A DNA stretch of 64,000 nucleotides from Clostridiales bacterium (GTDB lineage: Bacteria; Bacillota; Clostridia; Oscillospirales; Acutalibacteraceae), in contig DXXG01000028.1 in assembly GCA_019416455.1 (NCBI GenBank), positions 496,001 to 560,000 of the forward strand, read 5' to 3'. Shown here piece after piece: positions 44,534-53,766 of this stretch (its first letter is position 1; each line of letters starts with the position of its first letter). The position numbers and the translations under genes are program-made. The notes beneath the pieces are model-generated. The model was not told the DNA's origin, searched no databases, and worked only from the letters and a program-made list of their open reading frames with translations.

Positions 44534-47281
44534 ATGAGCGATCAATACCATGCTGAAAAAGCCAGTCCCGGAGAATGGATAACCTTTCGGGCGAATAACG
44601 GAAGAACCGCACGTATCCCCGCAGGAAATCTCCCTGGCGTCCCAAAGGAACAGTATTCCATCGACCTTGGATGCTATGAGGCTCTTGTGGAACTGACCAA
44701 CGGTTCCAGTACATCTGTCCCGCTCAGCAAATCGATTAAATGCGATGAGACCGTTGCGGATCAACTTGACAAGAAGTGGAATCGAAGCAATGACTACTTC
44801 GATCTCTACGGTACTGGAGAACTGGTGCATTTCCCTGTCAGCCACAGCTATCGTCCTGTCAAACTGTTTGATCGTCCCGGCATGCAGGTAGTGGAAACAC
44901 ATGAGGTGCCTTACGCTGAACGCAGTGTTGATTCCGAAAATGGCATGACCGTCTGGGATTATTCGTCCGGCAAAAAAGAAAAACTGTTTGATGTGACCTT
45001 CCCATACTACATTGAACGTCCCCAGGTCTTGGCAGCCGATATGACAGGCGACGGCATCCCTAACATCGTCATTTCCGGCTGGCATGGAACTGTGGTTTAT
45101 ACCCGCGAAGGCGAGTATCTGTACGGCATCTCGCAGGCCACTGCTGAAAACTGGCATCAGTGCCGGAAAAGAGGATTTGTGGGTGCCTACGACGTAAACG
45201 GTGATGGACTCAACGAGCTGGTGATTATCAGCTGCCTGCAATACCACTGCGATCTTATCGCCAACAATGGCAAAGAGTTTAAGGTAGCCTGGTTTCATAT
45301 GTATGACGATGACTCTGCAGGCGCCCACATGACCAATATTCCTTATCGTGTCGTCGATGACTTTGACGGAGATGGTGTCCAGGAGATTCTGTTGAATGTC
45401 TGGAATGAATATAACGATCACATGTGGCATGTTACCGTCTACGCTCCTGATGGAAGCTTAAAATATGATCTTCCCGGTATTTTCTGCCACTATTCAGAGG
45501 ACGTCAACAAGGACGGGGTCCCGGAACTGTTTTGTACCCACGCATCCGATCGAGCGATCCCGGATTTCGGCCTGCAAGATATCATCGCCCTTCGTGATGG
45601 ATCCTATACCAGTCTTTTCACTATTGACGGTTGCTGGAACAAGGCGCGTTGGCGGAACACTCCGGATAATTTTGTAACACATACAGACGGAATTGGCTGC
45701 ATGGGAGAGATTCGTCCTATCACCGCCAATATTGACGATCAGATCAACTTCTTCGTTATTACCGAAACAGACAACAGGCAAAAAATCACTGGATACATCT
45801 TCCAGGACGGAACTGCAAAAGAAAGCGGTATCTCTATTCTTTTGCCTCCTAAAACCACTGGGTACATCGAGCGCTCTGAGTGCATTAACGGAAAAACAAG
45901 TGCGCTGCTCGTTGTTAAATCTGGCGAACTGCCGGAAGGGAAAATTGAGATCCACGGAATGGAGGGAACTCTTCAGACCGTTCATCGAAAGAAAATGGGC
46001 CGGACTGCTGTTCCTGTCGTGGCAGATATTGACCAAGACGGAATCAATGAGATCATCGTGCCCAACCAAGCTGATGAAGTTGTGTGTTTGGCGCAAGACA
46101 CCGATGGAAAATTCCAAGTAAAATGGAAACACCACGGAGCTGGAATGTCCTGGCAGTACAACTGCTTTGAGGACTATGGCGTCTCTGTTGATGATCTATT
46201 GGGAGATGGTAACAGGGAAATCTTGATCCGCACTGTTGGTGAAAAAGTAGGCGCATTAGCAGCGTTGGACAAAGACGGCAACGAGCTGTGGCGAAAAGAA
46301 TTCCCAGATGTCCATGGCGGTGAACTGGGAGCTTGGCTGGGAAATGTCACTCATTTTGGAACCGCTGATTTAGGACGCGGCAAGCGGGATGTTGTCGTAA
46401 CTGTTCAAACCGGTATCGCGAATCGAGGAAGAACCTTTGCGCTAGATGGTCAAACTGGTGAAGTGATCCACAAAGTCATCGAACTAGAAGAATGGTTTGA
46501 TATGAGCAGGGACGGAAACCTCTTTTTACAGCAAACCGGTGCCGGAGGATACCTGTTTACCAGTTCCAACCTTGGAAACGGTCATGATACCATTGCCTGT
46601 GGATACGGTAACTTTGTGTGGGCAATGGACGGTAAAACCGGCGAACTCCTTTTTGGAAAATTTATGACGGGACTGTTCTATCACTTGCACACCCCTCAGA
46701 ACTCCATGTTCTGGGTCCAATGCATTGTGCCGCTGGCCGTTCAAGATGAACAAGGCAAGTACGCCTATTTTTGCTCGAACAGCAATGTGACCGCCGGTCT
46801 GCTTAATCTTGACGGAACAATAGCATGGTCCCCTCAAGATGTTTCCAATATTGGTAGAGAATGGCAATGCCTTTTTGACCCGAAAGGAAACGGTCAAATG
46901 CTGGTGGCGGAAATTCGTACAACCGCTGGAGATCACCGTCAATATCTAACCGCTTATTCTCCTTTGGACGGAAAAGAAATTGACGATTACACCTTAAACT
47001 TCTCCGAAACAGTCCATCTGCCGATGAATTTGCCCATTTGCGCCCGCACATATTTAATGGCGTGCGACATCAACGGAGATGGAAAAGACGAAGTTCTCTT
47101 CAACGATGAAAAGCATGTATATTGCATCGGGTACGGCAGCGGTAAAGCAGAACTTCTGTGGCAAACAGAAGTGGAGCCAAATGGCAGCCTCTCCGCTCCC
47201 ATCCTCGCGTCTCTTCATTCCAAAGACGATCTAAAGCTGCTCTATACCACCTCCGATGGATATTTAAAAATTCTAGGCTAA
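44534..47281 (+). CDS. FG-GAP/VCBS-repeat beta-propeller protein without signal peptide (copy C)
   Basis: The 915-residue protein is a full-length relative of copy A at 18959. Both share an opening sugar-like domain and VTFPYYIERPQVLAADMTGDG-type blades. There are about seven Asp-rich loops (YDVNGDGLNELVII, DDFDGDGVQEILLN, ADIDQDGINEIIVPN, CDINGDGKDEVLFND) and PQQ-like DGQTGEVIHKVI and DGKTGELLFGKF blades. There is no signal peptide (MSDQYHAEKASPGEW), so it is probably cytoplasmic. AAAAGGAGAGG lies before the ATG. It is the last gene of the plus operon, followed by a strong terminator. Enzymatic role unknown. Confidence 0.8.
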   Translation: MSDQYHAEKASPGEWITFRANNGRTARIPAGNLPGVPKEQYSIDLGCYEALVELTNGSSTSVPLSKSIKCDETVADQLDKKWNRSNDYFDLYGTGELVHFPVSHSYRPVKLFDRPGMQVVETHEVPYAERSVDSENGMTVWDYSSGKKEKLFDVTFPYYIERPQVLAADMTGDGIPNIVISGWHGTVVYTREGEYLYGISQATAENWHQCRKRGFVGAYDVNGDGLNELVIISCLQYHCDLIANNGKEFKVAWFHMYDDDSAGAHMTNIPYRVVDDFDGDGVQEILLNVWNEYNDHMWHVTVYAPDGSLKYDLPGIFCHYSEDVNKDGVPELFCTHASDRAIPDFGLQDIIALRDGSYTSLFTIDGCWNKARWRNTPDNFVTHTDGIGCMGEIRPITANIDDQINFFVITETDNRQKITGYIFQDGTAKESGISILLPPKTTGYIERSECINGKTSALLVVKSGELPEGKIEIHGMEGTLQTVHRKKMGRTAVPVVADIDQDGINEIIVPNQADEVVCLAQDTDGKFQVKWKHHGAGMSWQYNCFEDYGVSVDDLLGDGNREILIRTVGEKVGALAALDKDGNELWRKEFPDVHGGELGAWLGNVTHFGTADLGRGKRDVVVTVQTGIANRGRTFALDGQTGEVIHKVIELEEWFDMSRDGNLFLQQTGAGGYLFTSSNLGNGHDTIACGYGNFVWAMDGKTGELLFGKFMTGLFYHLHTPQNSMFWVQCIVPLAVQDEQGKYAYFCSNSNVTAGLLNLDGTIAWSPQDVSNIGREWQCLFDPKGNGQMLVAEIRTTAGDHRQYLTAYSPLDGKEIDDYTLNFSETVHLPMNLPICARTYLMACDINGDGKDEVLFNDEKHVYCIGYGSGKAELLWQTEVEPNGSLSAPILASLHSKDDLKLLYTTSDGYLKILG

Positions 47282-47312
47282 TCCTTTTCTAAGCACTTTG
47301 TTTTCACTTACT

Positions 47313-47358
47313 AAGGCACCAGGTCATGCGATCTCCTTTGCATGGCTTGGTGCCTTTT
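47313..47358 (+). terminator. Intrinsic terminator ending the plus-strand operon
   Basis: AAGGCACCA-GGTCATGC pairs with GCATGGCT-TGGTGCCTT over 15 of 17 positions, followed by TTTT. It sits 32 bases past the stop codon of FG-GAP copy C. Confidence 0.85.
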
Positions 47359-47451
47359 CATACATATGACCTTTCCTATCGCTTTTTATCTGATGCCAAC
47401 CAGCTTCTCCAAACAACACAAGATTGATTCTGCATAACACCATGCCCCCAT

Positions 47452-47480
47452 TTGACAACCCCCTCCCTTCGTGCTATATT
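47452..47480 (+). promoter_or_regulatory. Near-consensus promoter of the ribosomal-protection-type gene
   Basis: TTGACA (47452-47457), a 17-base spacer and TATATT (47475-47480). Start point would be near 47487, giving a leader of about 48 bases, too short for the attenuator leader seen before tet(M). Confidence 0.8.
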
Positions 47481-47534
47481 GAGGCATATATTTACATATA
47501 ATCACAGTAAAAACGGCAGAACGAGGGGATATAT

Positions 47535-49478
47535 TTGAAAGCGCCAATGATCAATCTGGGCATCCTTGCCCACGCCGACGCTGGCAAGACCACCATTACG
47601 GAACAGCTCCTGCTTTTGAGCGGCAGCATCCGGCAGGCCGGCAGTGTGGATGACGGCACCACGCAAACCGATTCACTGGATGTGGAGCGCCGCCGGGGCA
47701 TCTCGGTCCGGTCCGCTTCTGTGGTTTTAGAACACAACGGAGTGCGGATCAACTTGATCGACACTCCCGGGCATGTGGATTTTCTGGGAGAGGTGGAACG
47801 CTGCCTGGGAGTCCTGGACGGCGCGGTTCTGGTGCTCTCCGCCGTGGAAGGAGTACAGGCTCAGACCAGGCTGCTGTGGAGGGCTTTGGACAAGCTGAAG
47901 ATCCCCGTCCTGCTTCTTATAAATAAGGTGGACCGCATGGGCTGTGATATTCCGGCAGTTCTGGATCAGCTCCGTCAGGAATGTGACCCTCGGCTGTGGG
48001 TGACCCAACGGGTGGAAAATCCTGAAACAGACCAGTGCCAAGTGCTCCCCAGCGAAACTTGGGAGGAAGATGGACTGGCCTGCGCCGTAGAATTCGATGA
48101 CGCTTTAGCGGAAGCCTATTTGAACGACCAACCAATAGAACGGGAACAACTTCTCCAATCCCTTGGCAAGGGTGTGGCAGATCGTCAGGTGTTCCCCGTG
48201 TTGTTCGCCTCAGCCAAACAGGGAAAGGGCATGGCGGAACTGTTGAACGGCATCATAGAGTATCTTCCCAAAGCTTTCGGCCAGGACGACGCCCCCCTTT
48301 CCGCTGTGGTCTATCAGGTGGATCATGACCCAGTCATGGGCAAAGCGGCCCATCTCCGGATCTTTTCCGGAACTTTAAAAAATCGTGACAGCGTCCCTCT
48401 TCCAGATGGGACAGACGCCCAAAAGATCACGCAGATCCGCCGGTTTTACGGTTCCAAGAGCGTGGACATCGGCCAGATCCACAGCGGGGAAACAGGCACT
48501 GTGTACGGTCTCTCCGGGGTCCGTGCCGGGGACGTGTTGGGCGAGGCACCGCCAAGAGAACTATACCGCCTAGCTGTCCCCCTTTTGCAAGTGCAGGCTT
48601 TCCCGGCCTCTCCTGACCAGCTCCCCACCCTGACAGAAGCACTTCAAGAGCTCTCTCAGGAGGATCCCCTGCTGGATCTGGAATGGGTGCCTGAAAGCCG
48701 GGAACTTCACCTGCATATCACCGGCAAGATCCAGCTGGAGGTGCTCACTGAGATCATACGAGAACGTTACGGCTTGGAGGTATCCTTCTCACAACCCACC
48801 GTTATTTATAAAGAGACTCCCGCATCTACCAGTGAAGGTGAGGAAGTTTACTTGGCGCCCAAACCCTGCTGGGCAATCGTGAAGCTGCTGGTGGAACCAC
48901 TTCCCCGTGGCAGCGGCATCCAGTTTGAATCCATTATCAAGGAAAAGGAGCTCCCCTATCGTTACCAGAACCACGTGAGACAGAGTCTCCCCGATGCTCT
49001 GAAGCAGGGGCGGCTGGGCTGGGAGGTCACGGACGCCCGGTTCACTCTGATCGGCGGGCAGCATCATCACTTTCACACCCATCCCTTGGATTTCTTCGTG
49101 GCTACGCCGGTTGCGGTGCAGCGAGCACTGGTCAACAGCGGCACCATTCTTTTGGAACCCATGGTCGCAGTGACTCTCTCCGGTCAGGAAGAACTGCTGG
49201 GCCGAGTCATCCGGGATATGGTATCCATGCGGGGAGAATTTGACACGCCCGTCATCCACAAAGGCTGGTTTACACTGGAAGCAAAACTCCCGGTAGCCAC
49301 ATCTTTGGACTACCCCGTCTCCTTCCGTTCCATGACCTCAGGAAAAGGAGTGTACGCCTCCGAATTCGCCGGCTATCAGGAATGTCCTCCCGGCGAAGGA
49401 CAAGAAGCTCCCCGCCGGGGAGTAGATCCCCTGGATCACTCCAAGTGGATCCTCTATGCCCGCAGCGCCATGCAGTGA
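47535..49478 (+). CDS. Tet(M)-like ribosomal protection GTPase
   Basis: The 647-residue translation-factor GTPase has the EF-G/Tet order: AHADAGKTT (G1), RRRGISVRSA (G2 region), DTPGHVDF (G3) and LLINKVDR (G4). Domains II-V follow, and a C-terminal PRRGVDPLDHSKW helix like that of Tet ribosomal protection proteins, which displace tetracycline from the ribosome. It is close in length to Tet(M) (639) but diverges along its body, so drug resistance is not certain. A housekeeping or stress role on stalled ribosomes is possible. Start is TTG at 47535, six bases after GAGGGG. It is monocistronic, with its own promoter and terminator. Confidence 0.88.
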   Translation: MKAPMINLGILAHADAGKTTITEQLLLLSGSIRQAGSVDDGTTQTDSLDVERRRGISVRSASVVLEHNGVRINLIDTPGHVDFLGEVERCLGVLDGAVLVLSAVEGVQAQTRLLWRALDKLKIPVLLLINKVDRMGCDIPAVLDQLRQECDPRLWVTQRVENPETDQCQVLPSETWEEDGLACAVEFDDALAEAYLNDQPIEREQLLQSLGKGVADRQVFPVLFASAKQGKGMAELLNGIIEYLPKAFGQDDAPLSAVVYQVDHDPVMGKAAHLRIFSGTLKNRDSVPLPDGTDAQKITQIRRFYGSKSVDIGQIHSGETGTVYGLSGVRAGDVLGEAPPRELYRLAVPLLQVQAFPASPDQLPTLTEALQELSQEDPLLDLEWVPESRELHLHITGKIQLEVLTEIIRERYGLEVSFSQPTVIYKETPASTSEGEEVYLAPKPCWAIVKLLVEPLPRGSGIQFESIIKEKELPYRYQNHVRQSLPDALKQGRLGWEVTDARFTLIGGQHHHFHTHPLDFFVATPVAVQRALVNSGTILLEPMVAVTLSGQEELLGRVIRDMVSMRGEFDTPVIHKGWFTLEAKLPVATSLDYPVSFRSMTSGKGVYASEFAGYQECPPGEGQEAPRRGVDPLDHSKWILYARSAMQ

Positions 49479-49630
49479 TCTCTTTTTAAGAAACACAATT
49501 TGTTCTATTATGTTAGGAAATTTAATTACACAATTTATATCCTGATACTATACGATTTTAAATGAGGTCATTACTTTAGTATTTGATCATATATTTCCAA
49601 ACAATTTAGAATTCCTTTACCCTTGCTATG

Positions 49631-49655
49631 AAAACGGCATTTATCATGCCGTTTT
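49631..49655 (+). terminator. Intrinsic terminator downstream of the Tet(M)-like gene
   Basis: AAAACGGCAT and ATGCCGTTTT form a perfect 10-pair stem with a 5-base loop, followed by CTTTTTTC. It is about 150 bases after the stop codon. Confidence 0.8.
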
Positions 49656-49882
49656 CTTTTTTCTTTTTCATAAATAGGTTTCAGGTTACAAAAACCTCGT
49701 GCCGGTATTTTGTCTCATGGTTAATAAAAATACCATTTCTTTCTTGATCCCATTTTATAAAAAGAAATTTCAATGTTGAATTGTCCATTCCATAACCTCA
49801 TCAATCTAAAAACATTCTAAAAAATGGGCATTTTATAAGTTTTGACAAGAAATCCAAAAAATCGACCCTTGAAATAAAGCAT

Positions 49883-49910
49883 AATTTCTGGCAGGATAAT
49901 TTCAGAAATT
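49883..49910. promoter_or_regulatory. Inverted repeat upstream of the arabinoxylan transporter genes
   Basis: AATTTCTG and CAGAAATT are perfect 8-base arms around 12 bases that contain GATAAT. They lie about 70-95 bases before the permease start. It may be the target of the membrane AraC regulator encoded at 53767 or of another regulator. Confidence 0.4.
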
Positions 49911-49977
49911 GCGATTTTAGTCAAAAGACCTCATCGAAGATTTCAAAAACTATAAAATGTGTACAAGGAGGAAGTGT

Positions 49978-50952
49978 ATGAAAGGAATTGTACTACCACA
50001 GAAAAAAAGGGGACGACAAAGCTCCCTAGAGAAAGGAACATTATCCACAAACAAGTGGAAATCCTTTAAAAAGAGTCTCCCTCTCTTATTAATGTTCCTA
50101 CCGGTGTTGATCTATTACACGATTTTCCGATATCTACCTTTAGTGGGAGCCCTATTCATCTCCCTAAAAAAATATCAACCCGCGTTAGGGATTTTCGGAA
50201 GTGAATGGGCTGGTTTTGAGTACTACAAACAGTTCTTGGATTCTGTGTTCTTCTGGAGACTTCTGCGAAACACCTTGGTCATCAACCTTCTCCAGCTGAC
50301 CGTAGGTTTTATTGCTCCCATTATCCTAGCGCTGCTCCTTAATGAAGTGGGACGCACGAAATTTAAACGTCTCGTTCAGTCAATCACCTATCTTCCAAAT
50401 TTCATTTCCAGTGTGGTTGTTGTGAGTATGGTGACCGTCTTTCTTTCCCCCACCACCGGAGTTGTGAACAGTGTCTTAGAACGCTTTGGAATGGAACGCG
50501 TTTATTTTCTTGGAGAACCGGCTTATTTTTGGGGCATCTACACTTTGATGACCATCTGGCAAACAGCCGGATATAGCGCGATCATCTATCTTGCTTCTCT
50601 GACAAACATCAGTCCGGAACTTTATGAAGCTGCAAAGATCGACGGCGCAGGAAGATGGAACCAGCTAAAAAACGTCACCCTTCCTGGCATCGCCTCCACG
50701 ATCGTACTCCTGTTCCTGATGAAGATAGGTACCGTTTTAGAAGTAGGGTATGAAACCATTGTCCTGATGTACAGTCCCAGCATTTATTCCACAGCAGATG
50801 TCATCGGAACTTATGTATACCGCCGTGGTATTTTGAACGGAGAGTACAGTTTTGCCTCAGCGGTAGGGTTCTTCCAATCTATCATGGGGCTGATCCTAGT
50901 CATCATTGCCAACAAATTGGCCAGAAAATACACTGAGACAAGTCTGTGGTAA
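49978..50952 (+). CDS. ABC transporter permease, LplB/YtcP-type pair, first subunit
   Basis: The 324-residue membrane protein begins with a 35-residue basic cytoplasmic tail. The first helix follows (LPLLLMFLPVLIYYTIFRYL), then the LplB-type segment GAGRWNQLKNVTLPGIAST (EAA loop after YEAAKIDG). Family members import oligosaccharides such as xylo- or arabino-oligosaccharides. The ATG at 49978 has GGAGGAAG upstream. It is the first gene of the locus and is followed by the second permease, a lipoprotein and an AraC-type regulator, the usual order in Firmicutes. No ATPase gene is present. Confidence 0.93.
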   Translation: MKGIVLPQKKRGRQSSLEKGTLSTNKWKSFKKSLPLLLMFLPVLIYYTIFRYLPLVGALFISLKKYQPALGIFGSEWAGFEYYKQFLDSVFFWRLLRNTLVINLLQLTVGFIAPIILALLLNEVGRTKFKRLVQSITYLPNFISSVVVVSMVTVFLSPTTGVVNSVLERFGMERVYFLGEPAYFWGIYTLMTIWQTAGYSAIIYLASLTNISPELYEAAKIDGAGRWNQLKNVTLPGIASTIVLLFLMKIGTVLEVGYETIVLMYSPSIYSTADVIGTYVYRRGILNGEYSFASAVGFFQSIMGLILVIIANKLARKYTETSLW

Positions 50953-50965
50953 AGGAGATGAGAAA

Positions 50966-51835
50966 ATGAAAGACACAAAAGGAAGAATCGTTTTCCAATG
51001 CATCAACTATACCATCTTGACCTTTTGCATGGTTGCATCACTGTACCCTGTTCTGTACGTTCTTGCAGCATCCCTAAGCAGTTTTGAATTTCTGGCTCAA
51101 GGAAAAGTGGGAATCATCCCTATGGGTTTCAATATCGACGCATATAAGCGGGTTTTGGCTTACCCCATGCTCGGCCGTGCGTATCTGAACACAATTTTTT
51201 ATGTTGTTGTTGGAACATCAATCAGCCTACTCATGAGCGTTCTGGCTGCCTACCCCATGTCCCGAAGGGCTTTCTTTGGAAAAAAATTCATCACTCGCGT
51301 TGTCGTTACAGCCATGCTTTTCAGCGCGGGAATGGTTCCTACGTTTCTGGTTGTCACAGGTTTAGGAATGTATAATACCATTTGGGCTATTTTGATCCCC
51401 AACGCAGTTTCTTCATTCAACGTGGTGATCTTAAAGAATTTTTTTGAGCAGATCCCCTACGAACTGGAGGAATCCGCCTCTTTGGACGGCTGTTCACATC
51501 TGCGGATCCTGTTTTCCATCATACTGCCCTTGGCGATCCCTGGAATGGTTACTATTGGCTTGTTTTATGCGGTAACACAATGGAACAGTTACTTCCCTGC
51601 AATGCTCTATCTTAGCGATCGAGAATTAGTTCCCCTGCAGATCATCCTCCGGGATATCGTTTTGCAGAACCAAACAAACGATTTAGCCATCGATGTAGTC
51701 GCGGGAAATGATCAAGTTCGTGAATCTGTCAAATATGCCACCATTATGGTTGCCACTATTCCCATCATGCTTGTTTACCCCTTTATTCAGAAGTATTTTG
51801 TCAAGGGTGTTATGATCGGTTCCGTCAAGGGCTGA
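50966..51835 (+). CDS. ABC transporter permease, LplC/YtcP-type second subunit
   Basis: The 289-residue six-helix permease has the EAA loop IPYELEESASLDGCSHLRILFSIILP and ends VYPFIQKYFVKGVMIGSVKG, the standard ending of LplC/YtcP subunits. The ATG at 50966 follows AAAGGAGATG, 13 bases after the first permease stop. With that protein it forms the channel of the arabinoxylan-locus importer. Confidence 0.94.
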   Translation: MKDTKGRIVFQCINYTILTFCMVASLYPVLYVLAASLSSFEFLAQGKVGIIPMGFNIDAYKRVLAYPMLGRAYLNTIFYVVVGTSISLLMSVLAAYPMSRRAFFGKKFITRVVVTAMLFSAGMVPTFLVVTGLGMYNTIWAILIPNAVSSFNVVILKNFFEQIPYELEESASLDGCSHLRILFSIILPLAIPGMVTIGLFYAVTQWNSYFPAMLYLSDRELVPLQIILRDIVLQNQTNDLAIDVVAGNDQVRESVKYATIMVATIPIMLVYPFIQKYFVKGVMIGSVKG

Positions 51836-51850
51836 TACACACGGATATAG

Positions 51851-51871
51851 CTTTTGCACATTCAGCAAAAG
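51851..51871 (+). other. Hairpin between permease and binding-protein genes
   Basis: CTTTTGC and GCAAAAG form a 7-pair stem with a 7-base loop and no T-run. It may stabilise the downstream binding-protein transcript. Confidence 0.3.
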
Positions 51872-51912
51872 AGAGTATATATCAATCAATTTTACTTAAG
51901 GGAGGATTTTGT

Positions 51913-53532
51913 ATGTATCGTTCAAACCGAAAAAGGATTGCGGCACTGATACTTGCTGGGGCGCTCTTTCTCACCTCATGCTCAGGCTGTTCCCCCTCTT
52001 CTGAAACATCCAGTTCCTTAGGATCTTCAGAAACATCTGCAGGAACATCAGAAACCGCTTCCACCACAGAAACCGAAACAAACGAAGAAGTCACTGTAAG
52101 CATGTTCCTGATGGACTCCGTGGATCAGGCCATCAGCCCGGATTTGCCCATCATTAAAGAGATCACCGAACGGACTGGCATTAACTTTGAATTTATCCCC
52201 GGACCTGCTACGGAAGATCAGTTCCGAGAAAAGTTCAACGTAACCGTAGCATCTGGTAACATCCCAGACATTATGGTCAGCAATTATCGTGACGACATGC
52301 TCAAGGTAGCCGAGCAGGGTCTGTTCGCTCCCCTGGATGAACTTATTTCCACCTCCTGCCCCAACTTCCAGGCCATTTTGGACGAGCATCCCGAATATAT
52401 CCGCGACCTGCGGGCCACGGATGGCCAGATTTACTTTTTCCCCTTTATCGGCGCTGTCCATACTTTGAAGACCTGGATGGTCAGAAAAGACTGGCTGGAC
52501 AAATTGGATCTGCCTATACCCGAAACCACCGATGACTGGTATAATATGCTCAAGGCTTTCAAAGAAAATGATCCCAACGGCAATGGCGAAGCGGACGAGA
52601 TCCCCTTCACCACCCGCCACACGGAAGCCGGTATCCTATCCTTTATGGAAGCATGGGGCTTGAGTGGATTCGAAGTAACAGAACAATTTTATTTGGATGG
52701 CGACGAGGTCAAATACGCTTACATCGAACCCCGCTTCAAAGAAGCTCTTGAATATATGAACAAGCTGTACAGTGAGGGATTGGTGGATCCTGAGTACGCC
52801 ACCAATGACACGAACGTATGGATGTCTCGTATGACTACGGAAGTATCCGGTGCTTGTCAGGATACCGTTGCAAGAGCCTATTCACTTGAAACCTCTATTT
52901 TAGCGGCAAATCCGGAATCTGATGTAGAATTCGTGGTCGTACCTCCTCCCAAGGGGCCCTATGGTGACCAGATGACCACCAGCCAAATGAATTCTATTCG
53001 AGGGTACACCGCCATCAGCGCTAAATCTGAGAACAAAGAAGCCATCGCCAAACTGTTTGACTATTTTTACAGCGAGGAAGGCAGTCTTCTCAACAACTTT
53101 GGCGTTGAAGGGCTGACCTATGAGATGGTCGATGGATCTCCTGTTTACACCGACGCGGTAGCAAAAGATCCTCAGGGCCGCGCTCTCCTCTCTATGCTGA
53201 ATATTTACGGTCACAGAGAATGGGCTTATCAGCAGGATATTGGCTATGAGGACGCGCTGCTCCCCGACCAAAGATTTGTCGATTATCGCAACGACATGGA
53301 ACAATACATTGCTCCTAATGTTCCCGCATTGTCCTTCACAGACGACGAACGAGAGATCATCAACAGCTTCCTCACGGAAATCACCACATACAAGGACGAG
53401 GCTGTAAGCAACTTCATTATGGGACGTCAGTCTTTGGATAAATTTGATTCCTTTGTGGAAACCATCAAGAGCATGGGTATTGACCAGGTATTGGAAGTGG
53501 AACAGGCTGCGTATGACCGCTATATGGAATAA
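51913..53532 (+). CDS. Solute-binding lipoprotein of the arabinoxylan-locus importer
   Basis: The 539-residue lipoprotein has lipobox LTSC with Cys22-23, a Ser/Thr/Glu-rich linker to about residue 60, then the LplA-type binding fold (VSMFLMDSVDQAISPDLPII, PDIMVSNYRDDMLKVAEQGL, WLDKLDLPIPETTDDWY). A DPNGNGEADEIPF loop has the spacing of a calcium site common in this family. Length fits LplA/YtcQ proteins (500-560). GGGAGGA precedes the ATG. It should deliver oligosaccharides to the two permeases encoded just upstream. Confidence 0.93.
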   Translation: MYRSNRKRIAALILAGALFLTSCSGCSPSSETSSSLGSSETSAGTSETASTTETETNEEVTVSMFLMDSVDQAISPDLPIIKEITERTGINFEFIPGPATEDQFREKFNVTVASGNIPDIMVSNYRDDMLKVAEQGLFAPLDELISTSCPNFQAILDEHPEYIRDLRATDGQIYFFPFIGAVHTLKTWMVRKDWLDKLDLPIPETTDDWYNMLKAFKENDPNGNGEADEIPFTTRHTEAGILSFMEAWGLSGFEVTEQFYLDGDEVKYAYIEPRFKEALEYMNKLYSEGLVDPEYATNDTNVWMSRMTTEVSGACQDTVARAYSLETSILAANPESDVEFVVVPPPKGPYGDQMTTSQMNSIRGYTAISAKSENKEAIAKLFDYFYSEEGSLLNNFGVEGLTYEMVDGSPVYTDAVAKDPQGRALLSMLNIYGHREWAYQQDIGYEDALLPDQRFVDYRNDMEQYIAPNVPALSFTDDEREIINSFLTEITTYKDEAVSNFIMGRQSLDKFDSFVETIKSMGIDQVLEVEQAAYDRYME

Positions 53533-53583
53533 GCGACAGTCTTGCAAAACCATTTTCCATCAATGATTAACAAATAGCTTCAG

Positions 53584-53613
53584 AAAAGGCAGAGGATTTC
53601 ATCCCTGCCTTTT
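53584..53613 (+). terminator. Probable terminator after the binding-protein gene
   Basis: AAAAGGCAG-GG and CC-CTGCCTTTT form a stem of about 11 pairs ending in TTTTCC, 50 bases past the stop. It may let the transporter transcript be more abundant than the regulator downstream. Confidence 0.6.
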
Positions 53614-53766
53614 CCGGCTACAACCGATAAGCTCGTACTAGGAACTGAAAATGGTTTCTATGATACGATTCTCAAAGTGCGGACAACATGATTTTTCTGA
53701 GGGTATTGAGAAATCCAACACTGCATCTCGCAGACGGACATTCTCCAAAATAAAGGTGGGTATCCA

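Larger units (their letters stand above)
49479..49977. other. Intergenic region before the arabinoxylan locus
   Basis: This ~500-base AT-rich gap contains the terminator at 49631-49655 and an inverted repeat at 49883-49910. I see no open reading frame with a ribosome binding site and no clear RNA gene. A TTGACA at 49842 lacks a -10 box at normal distance, which would fit an activator-dependent promoter. Confidence 0.55.

Noticed and set aside
47535..49478. Naming the GTPase tet(M) or another tet class
   Set aside because: Motifs place it in the ribosomal protection superfamily, but divergence and context do not allow a resistance class to be assigned without alignment.
49842..49870. TTGACA as -35 of a constitutive promoter for the arabinoxylan locus
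   Set aside because: The sequence 17 bases downstream is ACCCTT, not a usable -10 box.
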